Shown: positions 23,684-33,836 of the stretch, piece by piece
How positions within the stretch are numbered: position 1 is the stretch's first letter
Layout of the letters: each line of letters begins with the position of its first letter
Assembly (NCBI GenBank): GCA_001899855.1
Contig: MKWR01000028.1
Location: 1-64,000 of the forward strand
Source of the DNA: Lysobacterales bacterium 63-13
GTDB taxonomy: Bacteria; Pseudomonadota; Gammaproteobacteria; Xanthomonadales; Rhodanobacteraceae
Direction of reading: 5' to 3'
DNA length: 64,000 nucleotides
The notes under the pieces: generated by a model
What the model was told of the DNA's origin: nothing
Database searches by the model: none
Seen by the model: the letters and a program-made list of their open reading frames with translations, nothing else
Program-made: the position numbers and the translations under genes

Positions 23684-24466
23684 ATGGCTGAGTTTGCACT
23701 TCCGAAAAATTCGAAGATCCAGCAGGGCAAGCGCTTTCCGGCCAAGCCGGGAGCGAAGAAGGTGCGCGAATTCCGCGTCTATCGCTGGAGCCCGGATGAT
23801 GGCGCGAATCCGCGCATCGATACCTATGAGGTCGATCTGGCGACGTGCGGGCCGATGGTTCTCGACGCGCTGATCAAGATCAAGAACGAGATCGACCCGA
23901 CCCTGACCTTCCGCCGCTCGTGCCGCGAAGGCATCTGCGGTTCGTGCGCGATGAACATCGATGGCACCAATACCCTGGCCTGCACCAAGGCGATCGAGGA
24001 TTGCTCGAAGGGCGACGTGCCGATTTATCCGCTGCCGCACATGGCGGTGGTCAAGGACCTGGTCCCCGACCTGACGCATTTCTACGCGCAATATGCCTCG
24101 ATCAAGCCCTGGCTGCGCACGCAAAGCGCGGCACCGGCGAAGGAACATCTGCAATCGAAGCAGGATCGCGCCAAGCTCGATGGTCTTTACGAGTGCATCC
24201 TCTGCGCCTGCTGCTCGACCGCCTGCCCAAGCTACTGGTGGAACGGCGATCGTTACCTCGGCCCGGCCATCCTCCTGCAGGCCTATCGCTGGATCGTCGA
24301 CAGCCGCGACGAGGACACCGGCGAACGCCTCGATGCCCTCGAGGATCCGTTCAAGCTGTATCGCTGCCACACCATCATGAACTGCACGCGCACTTGCCCG
24401 AAAGGCCTCAATCCGGCCAAGGCGATTGCCGAAATCAAGAAACTCATGGTTGAGCGGCGCAGCTGA
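23684..24466 (+). CDS. sdhB: Succinate dehydrogenase iron-sulfur subunit
   Basis: 260-residue subunit carrying three Fe-S clusters. The plant-ferredoxin [2Fe-2S] site is [21 protein letters not shown]. The second region [17 protein letters not shown] and [17 protein letters not shown] provide the [4Fe-4S] and [3Fe-4S] ligands. The ATG at 23684 gives [10 protein letters not shown]. It passes electrons from SdhA to ubiquinone at SdhCD. Confidence 0.97.
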   Translation: MAEFALPKNSKIQQGKRFPAKPGAKKVREFRVYRWSPDDGANPRIDTYEVDLATCGPMVLDALIKIKNEIDPTLTFRRSCREGICGSCAMNIDGTNTLACTKAIEDCSKGDVPIYPLPHMAVVKDLVPDLTHFYAQYASIKPWLRTQSAAPAKEHLQSKQDRAKLDGLYECILCACCSTACPSYWWNGDRYLGPAILLQAYRWIVDSRDEDTGERLDALEDPFKLYRCHTIMNCTRTCPKGLNPAKAIAEIKKLMVERRS

Positions 24467-24474
24467 TTCTGCCG

Positions 24475-24729
24475 GTGAGCGATTCCGATGCGGAGCTGAA
24501 GCGCCTGCGCTGGCGGTGCCGACGCGGCACGCGCGAACTTGACCAGCTGTTTGGCTGGTGGCTCGATGAACGCCATGCCGCAGCCTCGGCCGAATTGCGC
24601 CGGGGATTTGCCGGACTCCTCGAACAGCAGGATCCCGAAATCTGGGACTGGCTGCTGGGCCGCGGCGTGCCGACGGATGCGGAGCAGGCTGCGGTCATCG
24701 ATGAAATCCGCACCCGCCATCGCGTTTGA
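24475..24729 (+). CDS. sdhE: SdhE, FAD assembly factor for succinate dehydrogenase
   Basis: 84-residue protein with the SdhE/YgfY (CptB) core RLRWRCRRGTRELDQLFGWWLDE (the family's RGxxE motif) and a C-terminal PEIWDWLLG. It promotes covalent flavinylation of SdhA. It starts at GTG 8 bases after the sdhB stop. Together with the upstream SdhAF4 gene, the operon encodes two flavoprotein assembly factors. Confidence 0.93.
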   Translation: MSDSDAELKRLRWRCRRGTRELDQLFGWWLDERHAAASAELRRGFAGLLEQQDPEIWDWLLGRGVPTDAEQAAVIDEIRTRHRV

Positions 24730-25135
24730 CTACCGGCCCTCGCGCCGGGTCGCCATCGCCGTGGTGGGCGTTGCCGCACTGGCCATCCTTGCCGTGTTCC
24801 TCAGTGGTCTCTCCCTGGGCATGCGCCTTGTCCTTGCCCTGGCCGCCCTGGTCTTGACAGTGCTGGCCTTGCGCAAGCATTTGCGGCCATCGACTCGACG
24901 CGTAGCCCATGGTGCCGGCGGCTGGCTGCTGGTCGATGGGGAAGGCAACGAGCGCAGCGCGCGCCTCGTTGCACACGTGCAACGCGGCAACCTGCTGCTG
25001 CTGGAGTTCCGTGCCGAGGAGCAACCCGGCCACCAGCGCATCCTGCTGACCACCGACAACAGCGACGCCGACCTGCGTCGCCGCCTCATCCTCGTGCTGG
25101 CGGCGACCGTGCGCGCATCCAACCCGATCGGCTAG
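24701..25135 (+). CDS. ygfX: YgfX/CptA-like membrane protein
   Basis: 144-residue protein with two N-terminal transmembrane helices (about 18-58) and a soluble C-terminal domain (GGWLLVDGEGNERSARLV, HQRILLTTDNSDADLRRRL). Size, topology and place directly after sdhE fit YgfX/CptA. The ATG at 24701 overlaps sdhE by 29 bp. In E. coli CptA was described as a toxin-like partner of YgfY; that role is disputed and is not visible here. Confidence 0.75.
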   Translation: MKSAPAIAFDYRPSRRVAIAVVGVAALAILAVFLSGLSLGMRLVLALAALVLTVLALRKHLRPSTRRVAHGAGGWLLVDGEGNERSARLVAHVQRGNLLLLEFRAEEQPGHQRILLTTDNSDADLRRRLILVLAATVRASNPIG

Positions 25136-25247
25136 ATCAGGGCCAAGCCTTGCCGGCCGGGCAGGGAATCCGGCACTCTTCCACGTCTGCGCTGTCCCTG
25201 ATGGGCGCGCCAGCCACGCCAGCGCCCACCAGGAATCGCAATCCGGC

Positions 25248-26489
25248 ATGTTTCGTCCACTCGAATTCTTCATCGGCTTGCGCTACACGCGGGCCAAGCG
25301 TCGCAATCATTTCATCTCCTTCATCTCGCTGGTGTCGATACTCGGCATTGCCGTCGGCGTGACCGCGCTGATCACGGTGATCTCGGTGATGAACGGCTTT
25401 GACAAGGAGCTGAAGGACCGCATCCTCGGCATGGTCGCGCACGCCACGGTCGAGGGCGTCGATGAGAGTGTGCGCGAATGGCCCGAGGCGCTGCGCCGCG
25501 CCGAGGTCAATCCGCATGTGCTGGGGGCCGCGCCGTATGTCGAACGCGAGGCCATGCTGCAGGGCGAGCGCGTGTCCGGGGCCATCGTGCGCGGCGTGCT
25601 GCCGGATTACGAACCGAAGGTTTCCGAGATCGACCGCAAGATGGTCGAGGGCAGCCTGGACGATCTCAAGCCCGGCAGTTTCCACATCATCCTCGGTCGC
25701 GAACTGGCGATGAAGCTGGGCGTCGGTGTCGGCGACTTCACCACCGTCATCACGCCCGAGGTGAGTACCTCGCCGGTTGGCGTGCAGCCGCGTTTCAAGC
25801 GCTTCACGGTCAGCGGCATTTTCGAGGTCGGCATGCAGGAGTACGACGGCGCGCTGGCCGTTGTCGCCATGCGGGATGCCGAAACCCTGTACCGCCTCGA
25901 TGGCCCGACCGGCATCCGCCTGCGCCTGGATGACATGTTCCGCGCCTACAGCGTGGCGCGCGACCTCTCCGGACAGCTCGGCCAGGCCTATCGGGTGTCG
26001 GACTGGATGCAGGGCCACAGCAATTTCTTCAAGGCCATCGCCATGGAGAAGAAGGTGATGTTCCTGATCCTCTCGCTGATCGTCGCCGTGGCGGCGTTCA
26101 ACCTCGTCTCGACCCTGGTCATGCTGGTCACCGACAAGCAGGCCGATATCGCCATCCTGCGCACCCTGGGGCAGACCCCGCGCAGCATCATGGGCGTGTT
26201 CATGGTGCAGGGCGTGCTGGTCGGCACCCTCGGCATCGTCCTTGGCGTCGGTTTCGGCGTGCTGCTGTCGTTGAACCTGTCGGCGCTGGTGCACTGGATC
26301 GAGCGCACCTTCCACGTCACCTTCCTTTCCGCCGATGTCTACTACATCAGCGAGTTGCCCTCCGACCTGCAATGGAGCGACGTCGGCTGGATCACCCTGA
26401 CCGCGTTCCTGTTCTGCATTTTCGCGACGCTCTATCCGGCCTGGCGGGCAGCGCGGATCCAGCCTGCGGCGGCCCTGCGCCATGAGTGA
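25248..26489 (+). CDS. lolC: LolC/LolE lipoprotein-releasing permease
   Basis: 413-residue inner-membrane protein with an N-terminal transmembrane helix, a large periplasmic domain and three C-terminal helices (MacB/FtsX type). The start [31 protein letters not shown] is characteristic of LolC/E. A single LolC/E gene precedes lolD, so the protein may act as a homodimer (LolF-like). It extracts lipoproteins from the inner membrane for LolA. It overlaps lolD by 8 bp. Confidence 0.92.
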   Translation: MFRPLEFFIGLRYTRAKRRNHFISFISLVSILGIAVGVTALITVISVMNGFDKELKDRILGMVAHATVEGVDESVREWPEALRRAEVNPHVLGAAPYVEREAMLQGERVSGAIVRGVLPDYEPKVSEIDRKMVEGSLDDLKPGSFHIILGRELAMKLGVGVGDFTTVITPEVSTSPVGVQPRFKRFTVSGIFEVGMQEYDGALAVVAMRDAETLYRLDGPTGIRLRLDDMFRAYSVARDLSGQLGQAYRVSDWMQGHSNFFKAIAMEKKVMFLILSLIVAVAAFNLVSTLVMLVTDKQADIAILRTLGQTPRSIMGVFMVQGVLVGTLGIVLGVGFGVLLSLNLSALVHWIERTFHVTFLSADVYYISELPSDLQWSDVGWITLTAFLFCIFATLYPAWRAARIQPAAALRHE

Positions 26490-27222
26490 ATCGGACATGC
26501 AAGCCAAATCCGCAAAACCCGCCGACATCGTCCTGCGTGCGCACAAGGTCGCCAAGATCTACAAGGAAGGCGACCTGCGCACCGATGTGCTGCACGATGT
26601 CAGCTTCAGCGTGAAGCGCGGCGAGACTGCTTCGATTGTCGGCGCCTCGGGTACCGGCAAGAGCACCTTGCTGCATATCCTCGGCGGCCTCGACACCGCC
26701 ACCGGCGGTGAAGTCGAGGTCGAAGGCCAGGTCATGTCGCGCCTGTCCGATCGCGCCCGTGGCCAGTTGCGCAACCGTTCGCTCGGCTTCATCTACCAGT
26801 TCCACCATCTGCTGCCGGAATTCACCGCGCTGGAAAACGTCTGCATGCCCTTGCTCATCCGCGGCACGCCGATCGCCCAGGCGCGCGCACTGGCGACCGA
26901 GCTGCTTGGCCGGGTCGGCCTGGCGGCGCGCATCGCGCACAAGCCGGGTGAACTCAGCGGCGGCGAGCGCCAGCGTGCAGCGGTGGCTCGTGCCCTGGTC
27001 ACGCGACCGGCCTGCGTGCTGGGCGATGAGCCGACCGGCAACCTCGACGAGGCCAATGCGGCGCAGGTCTATGAATTGATGCTTGAACTCAACCGCGAGA
27101 TTGGCACTGCATTGATCCTGGTCACCCACGATCGCGGCCTTGCCGCGCGCATGGATCGCATGTTCGAGTTGCGTGGCGGTATCCTGCATGAGCTTGATCG
27201 GAATGCCGCCAGCCAGATCTAG
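26482..27222 (+). CDS. lolD: LolD lipoprotein-releasing ATPase
   Basis: 246-residue ABC ATPase with Walker [11 protein letters not shown]-loop [16 protein letters not shown], signature LSGGERQR, Walker [12 protein letters not shown] and H-loop VTHD. It powers LolC/E-dependent release of outer-membrane lipoproteins. A start at 26482 gives [10 protein letters not shown], with a somewhat longer N-terminus than usual. Confidence 0.95.
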   Translation: MSESDMQAKSAKPADIVLRAHKVAKIYKEGDLRTDVLHDVSFSVKRGETASIVGASGTGKSTLLHILGGLDTATGGEVEVEGQVMSRLSDRARGQLRNRSLGFIYQFHHLLPEFTALENVCMPLLIRGTPIAQARALATELLGRVGLAARIAHKPGELSGGERQRAAVARALVTRPACVLGDEPTGNLDEANAAQVYELMLELNREIGTALILVTHDRGLAARMDRMFELRGGILHELDRNAASQI

Positions 27223-27265
27223 CGCGGCGTGAGGGCATGAATCGCTTCCAGGAAGGATCGATGGG

Positions 27266-29614
27266 ATGGCCGCAAGGGAATCAATCGAGCGCCACGGCAA
27301 CACGCCGCGATGGCGCCTTGTCTTGCCACGACTGACCCCAGGCCGGGCCATCGGCCTGCTTGCCGGCGCGGTCGCCGTGCACTTGTTGCCGGGCCTGCCG
27401 CCGGCATGGTTGTCACTGGCCCTGGCGGCCATTGCCCTGATCCTGCTCTGCCTGCCGCCCACGAGCGCTTGGCCAACGTGGTTTGCCCTCGGTTTTGCCT
27501 GGACCCTGGCCTGCGCGGCGATGGCGCTCGACCGGCAATTGCCGGTCGATCTGCACGGGCGTGATTTCGAGGTCATCGGCCACGTTCGCGGACTGCCGGA
27601 GGTGCAGGAGGGCAGCACGCGTTTCGAGTTCGTCATCGAATCGGCCACGCTCGATGGCGAGGCGATCGCCCTGCAGGGATTGTCGCGCCTGAACTGGTAC
27701 GACGAAGCGCCGCCGCTGGCAGCATGCTCGCGCTGGCAACTGCGCTTGCGCCTGCGCCCGCCGCGCGGACTGGTCAATCCCGGCGGCCTCGATGGCGAGC
27801 GCGGCGCGGTGCTGCGTGGCGTGGTCGCCGTGGGCTATGTGCGCAATGGCGGGCAGAGCCGGCCGCTCGCTGCGGCCGGCGGCCCCTGCATCGATGCCTG
27901 GCGGCAGGAGATTGCCGCGGCGATTGCGCAGCGCTTCGAGCATGCGCAATCGAGCGGATTGCTGCGTGCGCTGGCGGTGGGCGACCAGCAGGCCATTGCC
28001 GATGCCGACTGGCAGGTCTTGCGTGCCACCGGCATCAGCCACCTGATCGCGATTTCAGGCCTGCATGTAGGCATGTTTGCCGCCTTTGGCGCGCTGCTCG
28101 CGCGCCTCGCATGGAAGGCCTGGCCGCGCCTGGCCTTGCGCATTCCCGGCCCACTGCTCGAGGCACCGGTGGCGATGGCCTGCGCATTCGGTTACGGACT
28201 GCTCGCCGGGATGGGTGTGCCGACGATCCGCACCTTGTTGATGATCGCCATCGCCCTGCTTGCCCGCTACGCGCGGCGCGCAAGTTCGGTGGCGCAGGCG
28301 CTGGCCCTGGCGGCCACCGTCATCGTCATCTGGGATCCGCTGGCGGTACTTTCGGCGGGCTTCTGGTTGTCCTTTGCCGGTGTCGCCATCCTGCTCGCCG
28401 TGACCCGGCCAATCGGCACGAAACAGGTGCTGTGGCGGGAATTGCCGCGCGTGCAACTGGTGCTGAGCCTGGCCTTGTTGCCGATGACCATCTGGTTTTT
28501 CGGCCAGGGCTCGTTGATCGGGCCACTGGCCAACCTGCTTGCCGTGCCGTGGGTGAGCTTCCTGGTCGTGCCGCTCACCGTTGCCGGCAGTTTGCTGATC
28601 GTCGACCTGCCGGCCATCGGCGGACCACTGCTGGACCTTGCCGATGTCCTGCTGCAGGCGCTTTGGCAAGTCATGCAATGGATGGCGGCCTTGCCCTCGG
28701 CGCAGGTCTATTTTGCGGCGACACCGATCTGGGCCTTTGCCCTGGCCCTGGCCGGAATCATCTGGATCCTGATGCCACGCGGCGTGCCGGCGCGCGCGCT
28801 TGGCGTGCTCTTGCTGCTGCCCTTGCTGGTGCCGATTCGACACCCGCCCGCCGCGGCCGGCTTCGAGGTGTGGATGCTCGATGTCGGCCAGGGCCTTGCC
28901 GTGCTCGTGCGGACCGCCGCACACACCGTGCTGTACGACGCCGGGCCGCGCTATCCAAGCGGCTTTGACCTGGGTGATGCCGTGGTCATTCCATCGCTGC
29001 ATGCGCTGGGTGTCGAGCGCCTCGACCGCATGATCCTCAGCCATGGCGACAGCGACCATGCCGGTGGTGCCGCGGCCGTGCAGCGGGCATTTCCCGGAGC
29101 CGTCATCGAAAGTGGCGAGCCCGCACGCCTCGCCATCGCCGCAGATGCCTGTCGCGATGGCGAGTCATGGCGCTGGGACGGCGTCGATTTTCGCATCGTC
29201 GCCGTCACGGCTGCGGCCGAAAGCAACGATCGCTCTTGTGTTCTCGTGGTCAGTGGCTCGGCCGGCAGCCTGTTGCTGACCGGTGATGCCACGGCCAAGG
29301 TCGAGGCGGCCATTGCCGCAAGGATTGGCCCGCTGCGCCATCCGTTGCTGATGAGCCTGCCGCACCACGGCAGCAAGACGGCCTCATCGGCGGAGTTCCT
29401 CGATGCGCTCGATCCGCAACTGGCGCTCCTTTCCAGCGGCTACCACAATCATTTCGGACATCCGCATGCCGATGTCCTCGCACGCCTGCGCGAACGCTCG
29501 ATTCCGCTGCTGAACACGGCAGATGCCGGCTACCTGCACGTGCGATTCGCATCCGGCGGCTATGTGGCCAGGCAGGGGCGTGATGAGTCGCGCGCGTGGT
29601 GGCGTATCCGCTGA
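27266..29614 (+). CDS. comEC: ComEC/Rec2 DNA-uptake channel
   Basis: 782-residue polytopic protein. The N-terminal DUF4131 region is followed by the competence domain (from about 230: ATGISHLIAISGLHVGMFA) with many transmembrane helices. The C-terminal metallo-beta-lactamase-like domain has LSHGDSDHAGG and LPHHGSKTASS. It carries one DNA strand across the inner membrane during transformation. An intact gene, together with PilW elsewhere in the window, hints at natural competence. Confidence 0.95.
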   Translation: MAARESIERHGNTPRWRLVLPRLTPGRAIGLLAGAVAVHLLPGLPPAWLSLALAAIALILLCLPPTSAWPTWFALGFAWTLACAAMALDRQLPVDLHGRDFEVIGHVRGLPEVQEGSTRFEFVIESATLDGEAIALQGLSRLNWYDEAPPLAACSRWQLRLRLRPPRGLVNPGGLDGERGAVLRGVVAVGYVRNGGQSRPLAAAGGPCIDAWRQEIAAAIAQRFEHAQSSGLLRALAVGDQQAIADADWQVLRATGISHLIAISGLHVGMFAAFGALLARLAWKAWPRLALRIPGPLLEAPVAMACAFGYGLLAGMGVPTIRTLLMIAIALLARYARRASSVAQALALAATVIVIWDPLAVLSAGFWLSFAGVAILLAVTRPIGTKQVLWRELPRVQLVLSLALLPMTIWFFGQGSLIGPLANLLAVPWVSFLVVPLTVAGSLLIVDLPAIGGPLLDLADVLLQALWQVMQWMAALPSAQVYFAATPIWAFALALAGIIWILMPRGVPARALGVLLLLPLLVPIRHPPAAAGFEVWMLDVGQGLAVLVRTAAHTVLYDAGPRYPSGFDLGDAVVIPSLHALGVERLDRMILSHGDSDHAGGAAAVQRAFPGAVIESGEPARLAIAADACRDGESWRWDGVDFRIVAVTAAAESNDRSCVLVVSGSAGSLLLTGDATAKVEAAIAARIGPLRHPLLMSLPHHGSKTASSAEFLDALDPQLALLSSGYHNHFGHPHADVLARLRERSIPLLNTADAGYLHVRFASGGYVARQGRDESRAWWRIR

Positions 29615-29846
29615 CAGGCTGTTGGATATCTGCTCAGTCGGCACGATCCAGCGGCGAAACGAACCTCAGAATGCGCATTTGCCGCATGCAAACCGCGCTT
29701 TCCCGGCCCGTTTTTCCTTTTCTCGCACTCGCCCGAGCGACTGCAACAGCCTGCTGCGGCAGGCTTGAATCCGGTTCGCGCTGCTATCATCCGCCTCCGG
29801 TACGCCCAGCGTGCCGTTCGAACCGACAGACGAGGAGTGGCAGCAA

Positions 29847-30479
29847 GTGCTTGAGATCCTGATTGCGGGTGGCTGGCCGATGGTTCCGATCCTGATCGCC
29901 TCGGCGATTGCCCTGGCCATCATCCTCGAACGCTTCTGGACGCTGCGCCGCAAGTCGGTGATTCCGCCCGAACTTGGCGAACAGGTGATGACCTGGGCGC
30001 GCACGCGCAAGCTCGATCCCAAGCACATCGACGCCTTGCGCCAGACCTCGCCGCTGGGCGAACTGCTCGCCGCCGCCCTGGTCGTGCGCAACCGCCCGCG
30101 CGAGATCATCAAGGAGCGCGTCGAGGATACCGGCCGCCATGTCGTGCATCGGCTGGAGCGCTTCCTCAACACGCTGGGCACGATTGCCATCGTCTCGCCG
30201 CTGCTCGGCCTGCTCGGCACGGTGTTCGGCATGATCAGCATGTTCTTCGCGGTCATGGTCAGCGGCGTCGGCGACCCGCTGAAGATGGCCGGTGGCATCG
30301 GCGAGGCGCTGGTGTGCACGGCCAGCGGCCTGGTCGTGGCGATTCCCGCGTATTTCTTCCACCGCTATTTCCGTGGTCGCGTCAGTGACCTGGTCATCGA
30401 CATGGAAGTGCAGGTGATCGCGCTGATCGACGAGCTGGCCGTCGTTGCCGACGCGGCACCCGCCCGCAGCGCTGGTTGA
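29847..30479 (+). CDS. exbB: ExbB/TolQ-type proton channel subunit
   Basis: 210-residue MotA/TolQ/ExbB-family protein with three transmembrane helices: GGWPMVPILIASAIALAII, then TLGTIAIVSPLLGLLGTVFGMI, then GIGEALVCTASGLVVAIPAY. With ExbD it converts proton flow into force for TonB. I prefer the GTG at 29847 (VLEILIAGG), which has AGGAG 9 bases upstream, over the GTG at 29811. The 232 bp upstream include a hairpin AGCCTGC-TGCG-GCAGGCT at 29748-29765. Confidence 0.92.
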   Translation: MLEILIAGGWPMVPILIASAIALAIILERFWTLRRKSVIPPELGEQVMTWARTRKLDPKHIDALRQTSPLGELLAAALVVRNRPREIIKERVEDTGRHVVHRLERFLNTLGTIAIVSPLLGLLGTVFGMISMFFAVMVSGVGDPLKMAGGIGEALVCTASGLVVAIPAYFFHRYFRGRVSDLVIDMEVQVIALIDELAVVADAAPARSAG

Positions 30480-30485
30480 CCGGCA

Positions 30486-30917
30486 ATGCGCCTGACTTCC
30501 GGCCGCCGCGAAGACGATTTCGAGATCAACGTGATCCCGTTGATCGATGTCATGCTGACCTTGCTGATGTTCTTCGTCATGACCACGACCTTCGTCCAGC
30601 ATTCGAGCATGAAGGTGACCCTGCCGGAAGCCTCGGCGACCGAGCAGGCGCGCGAGGAGCACGCACTGACCATCCTCATTGACGCCGAAGGGCGCTTCTA
30701 CATCGACAACAACGAAGTGCTCAATCCCGGCATCGACACGCTCAAGGAGGCGATCCTGCGCATTGCCGGCGAAGAGCGCACGCGTCCGGTGATCCTGCGT
30801 GCCGATGCGCGTACCCAGCACCAGGCGGTGATCACGGCGATGGATGCACTGGGCCAACTCGGCTTCGATCGCCTCAGCCTGGCGACCACGCCGACCAAGG
30901 CGGAAGCGGCCAAGTGA
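30486..30917 (+). CDS. exbD: ExbD/TolR-type subunit
   Basis: 143-residue single-span protein. The N-terminal FEINVIPLIDVMLTLLMFFVMTTTF contains the proton-carrying Asp in its one transmembrane helix. The periplasmic domain ends with RADARTQHQAVITAMDALGQLG. It begins 6 bases after exbB and forms the ExbBD motor. Confidence 0.95.
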   Translation: MRLTSGRREDDFEINVIPLIDVMLTLLMFFVMTTTFVQHSSMKVTLPEASATEQAREEHALTILIDAEGRFYIDNNEVLNPGIDTLKEAILRIAGEERTRPVILRADARTQHQAVITAMDALGQLGFDRLSLATTPTKAEAAK

Positions 30918-30957
30918 CGATGCCGGCGTGCCGCCGCGATCTTCTGGCGGAGTGAGC

Positions 30958-32721
30958 GTGGCGGCCAGCGCCTTTGCCACCTATCGACGCCTGCTCGGCT
31001 ATGCGGCGCGTTATCGGCTGTGGGCGTTGGCCGGCATCTTCGGCATGGTTTTCGATGCCGCCGTGGCGGCGGTTTTCACCGCCATGATCCGGCCGATGCT
31101 CGATGATCTTTTCATCAGCCGCAGCGCCGTGGCGATCTTCTGGATGCCGTTTGTCATTGTCGGCCTGTTTGTCGTGCGCGGCGTGGCCACCTATGTCGCC
31201 GACTACGGCCTGGCGCGCATTGGCCGCGACGTTGTCGAGACCCTGCGCGGCGAGGTGTTTTCGCGCTACCTCGACTTGCCGGCCTCGCACTTCGATCGCG
31301 AAGCTTCCGGACAGATGATCTCGCGCCTGACCTATACCGTCGAGCAGGTCGCCCAGGCCAGCACGAATGCGGTCAAGGTGATGATCCTCGACAGCCTCAC
31401 CGTGCTCGGCCTGCTCGGCGTGATGCTGTACCAGAGTGCGCGCCTGACGCTGATGCTGTTCATCATGGCGCCCCTGATCGCCGCCGTCGCCGCCATTGTC
31501 GGGCGGCGCTATCGGCGCATCAGCGGCAAGATCCAGCACTCGGTGGGTTCGGTCACCGGCATCGTCGACGAAGCCGTCAGCGGCCAGCGCGAGGTCAAGG
31601 TCTATCTCGGCCAGGATGCCGAACGCGCGCGTTTCGCCAGGGTCAACGAGAACAACCGCACGCTCAATCTGAAGATCGCTTCCACCAATGCGCTGTCGAC
31701 CTCGATCGTGCAGATCGTCGCCGCCTGCGCGCTGGCCCTGGTGATCTTCTTCGCGACACGGCCGGCGACGCTGCAGACGATGAGTCCCGGCACCTTCATG
31801 TCGCTGATCACGGCGATGCTGATGATGCTGCCATCGCTGAAGCGCCTGACCACGGTGCAGGCGATGATGCAGCGCGGTGTCGCCGCGGCCACGGATCTGT
31901 TCAAGGTCATCGATACGCCGGGCGAGGTCGATGGCGGCAGTCATGCGCTGGATCGCTGCCGTGGCGAGATTGAATTGCGTGATGTCGTGTTGCGCTATCC
32001 GGGCCAGGCGGCACCGGCGCTGGATGGCGTGAGCCTGCATTGCCCGCCCGGCAGCGTGACCGCCTTGGTCGGCCGCTCGGGCAGCGGCAAGTCGACCTTG
32101 GCCAGCCTGATTCCCCGTTTCTACGAACCGGATTCCGGCAGCATCCTGCTCGATGGCGTGCCGCTGTCGGCCTGGCGGTTGGCAAACCTGCGCGGGCAGA
32201 TTGCCTGGGTCGGCCAGCAGATCGTCCTCTTCAACGACACGATCGCGCGCAATATCGCCTACGGCGCGCTTGCCGGTGCATCGCGCGCGGCCATCGAGGA
32301 AGCCGCCCAGGCGGCCAATGCCATGGAGTTCATCAAGCGCCTGCCGGATGGCCTCGACAGCCAGGCCGGCGAGGGTGGGGCATTGCTGTCCGGTGGCCAG
32401 CGCCAGCGCATCGCCATCGCGCGCGCCTTGCTGAAGAACGCGCCCTTGCTGATCCTCGACGAGGCGACCAGCGCCCTCGATACCGAATCCGAACGCCTGA
32501 TCCAGGATGCACTCAAGCGCTTGCTGCGTGATCGCACCGTGCTGGTCATCGCCCATCGCCTGTCGACGATCGAACATGCCGACCAGATCGTCGTGCTCGA
32601 TGAAGGACGCATCGTCGAGCGTGGCACGCATCGACAATTGCTCGATTGCAACGGCCATTACGCGGCCTTGCATCGCGTGCAGTTCCGCGATGAAGAGATG
32701 TCCAGCCCGCAGCCGACATGA
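30958..32721 (+). CDS. msbA: MsbA lipid A/phospholipid flippase
   Basis: 587-residue ABC half-transporter with an N-terminal six-helix membrane domain. The ATPase has Walker A GRSGSGKST, signature LSGGQRQR, Walker B LLILDEATSALD and H-loop AHRLSTI. It flips core-lipid A across the inner membrane. There is no ATG; GTG at 30958 (VAASAFATYRRLLGY) is the likely start, with GTG at 30952 as alternative. Its 3' end overlaps lpxK by 4 bp, the common msbA-lpxK pairing. Confidence 0.94.
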   Translation: MAASAFATYRRLLGYAARYRLWALAGIFGMVFDAAVAAVFTAMIRPMLDDLFISRSAVAIFWMPFVIVGLFVVRGVATYVADYGLARIGRDVVETLRGEVFSRYLDLPASHFDREASGQMISRLTYTVEQVAQASTNAVKVMILDSLTVLGLLGVMLYQSARLTLMLFIMAPLIAAVAAIVGRRYRRISGKIQHSVGSVTGIVDEAVSGQREVKVYLGQDAERARFARVNENNRTLNLKIASTNALSTSIVQIVAACALALVIFFATRPATLQTMSPGTFMSLITAMLMMLPSLKRLTTVQAMMQRGVAAATDLFKVIDTPGEVDGGSHALDRCRGEIELRDVVLRYPGQAAPALDGVSLHCPPGSVTALVGRSGSGKSTLASLIPRFYEPDSGSILLDGVPLSAWRLANLRGQIAWVGQQIVLFNDTIARNIAYGALAGASRAAIEEAAQAANAMEFIKRLPDGLDSQAGEGGALLSGGQRQRIAIARALLKNAPLLILDEATSALDTESERLIQDALKRLLRDRTVLVIAHRLSTIEHADQIVVLDEGRIVERGTHRQLLDCNGHYAALHRVQFRDEEMSSPQPT

Positions 32722-33734
32722 AACAGGCCGACATCGATCGCATCTGGTATGGCGCGGAACCCGTGCCGCTGTGGATGCGTTTGCTCGTGCCGGTCTATCG
32801 AATGCTTCGGGCGGTCGTTGGCCTGGCTTGGCGGAGCGGCCTGCGCAAGCCGACGCGGTTGGGCGTGCCGGTCATCGTCGTCGGCAACATCACCGCGGGC
32901 GGCACCGGCAAGACGCCGCTGGTGCTGGCCTTGATCGATGCCTTGCGCAGCCGTGGCTGGCAGCCCGGCGTGGTCAGCCGTGGCTATGGCGGCACCGCAC
33001 GCTTGCCAGTGCTGCTTGACGATGCACCGGATCCCGCCATTGCCGGCGATGAGCCCAGCCTGATCCGCAGCCGCAGCGGCGTGCCGGTGGCGGTTGGCCG
33101 CGATCGTGTCGCTGCCGCGCGCCTGCTGGCGGGGGCGGGTGTCGATGTGATCCTTGCCGATGATGGGCTGCAGAATCCTTCGCTGGCACGTGACATCGAG
33201 ATTTGCGTGATCGACGGTGAACGGCGTCTTGGCAACGGACGTTTGCTGCCCGCCGGGCCGCTGCGTGAATCAGATGCACGCCTTGCGCGGGTCGATTTCA
33301 TCGTCAGCAATGGCGGCCAGCCGCGCCCCGGTGAAATTCCCATGAGCCTGCCTGGAACCGGTGCCTTGTCGGTCAATGGCGCGGAGCCGCCGCGCCCGCT
33401 GGCGCAGTTTGCCGGCCAGCGCGTCCACGCGGTGGCCGGCATCGGCAATCCAGGGCGCTTCTTCGACAGCCTGCGCCGGCAGGGCATCGAGGTCATCGAG
33501 CATGCCTTCGACGATCATCACGCGCTGGGCCCGGCGGATCTCGATTTCGGGGACGGTTTGCCGATCCTGATGACCGAGAAGGACGCCGTGAAGTGCGTGT
33601 CGTTCGTCGATTCGCGTTGCTGGCAGGTGCCAGTCAGCGCCGAACTTCCCGATGCGTTCTTCGACGCCGTCGATCAGCGCCTGCGCACGCGCCAGCCACG
33701 CCAGCATGGGACGCCGATGGCCGTCGCGGTTTGA
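32718..33734 (+). CDS. lpxK: Tetraacyldisaccharide 4'-kinase
   Basis: 338-residue P-loop kinase that phosphorylates the 4' position of the lipid A precursor. The Walker A is GNITAGGTGKTP, preceded by an N-terminal membrane-anchoring helix, and VDVILADDGLQN and the late LPILMTEKDAVKC are family motifs. The start overlaps the msbA stop (ATGA). The 102 bp to the convergent thiolase gene show no strong terminator. Confidence 0.95.
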   Translation: MKQADIDRIWYGAEPVPLWMRLLVPVYRMLRAVVGLAWRSGLRKPTRLGVPVIVVGNITAGGTGKTPLVLALIDALRSRGWQPGVVSRGYGGTARLPVLLDDAPDPAIAGDEPSLIRSRSGVPVAVGRDRVAAARLLAGAGVDVILADDGLQNPSLARDIEICVIDGERRLGNGRLLPAGPLRESDARLARVDFIVSNGGQPRPGEIPMSLPGTGALSVNGAEPPRPLAQFAGQRVHAVAGIGNPGRFFDSLRRQGIEVIEHAFDDHHALGPADLDFGDGLPILMTEKDAVKCVSFVDSRCWQVPVSAELPDAFFDAVDQRLRTRQPRQHGTPMAVAV

Positions 33735-33836
33735 TGCGATCGGCCATGCGCAAGGTCTTGCCTTGTTGCCTCTCACTCATGTCCTGTGGGGACGCTGGCT
33801 GGAGAGGCATTCAGAAACAACGATGCAGGCGTCAGC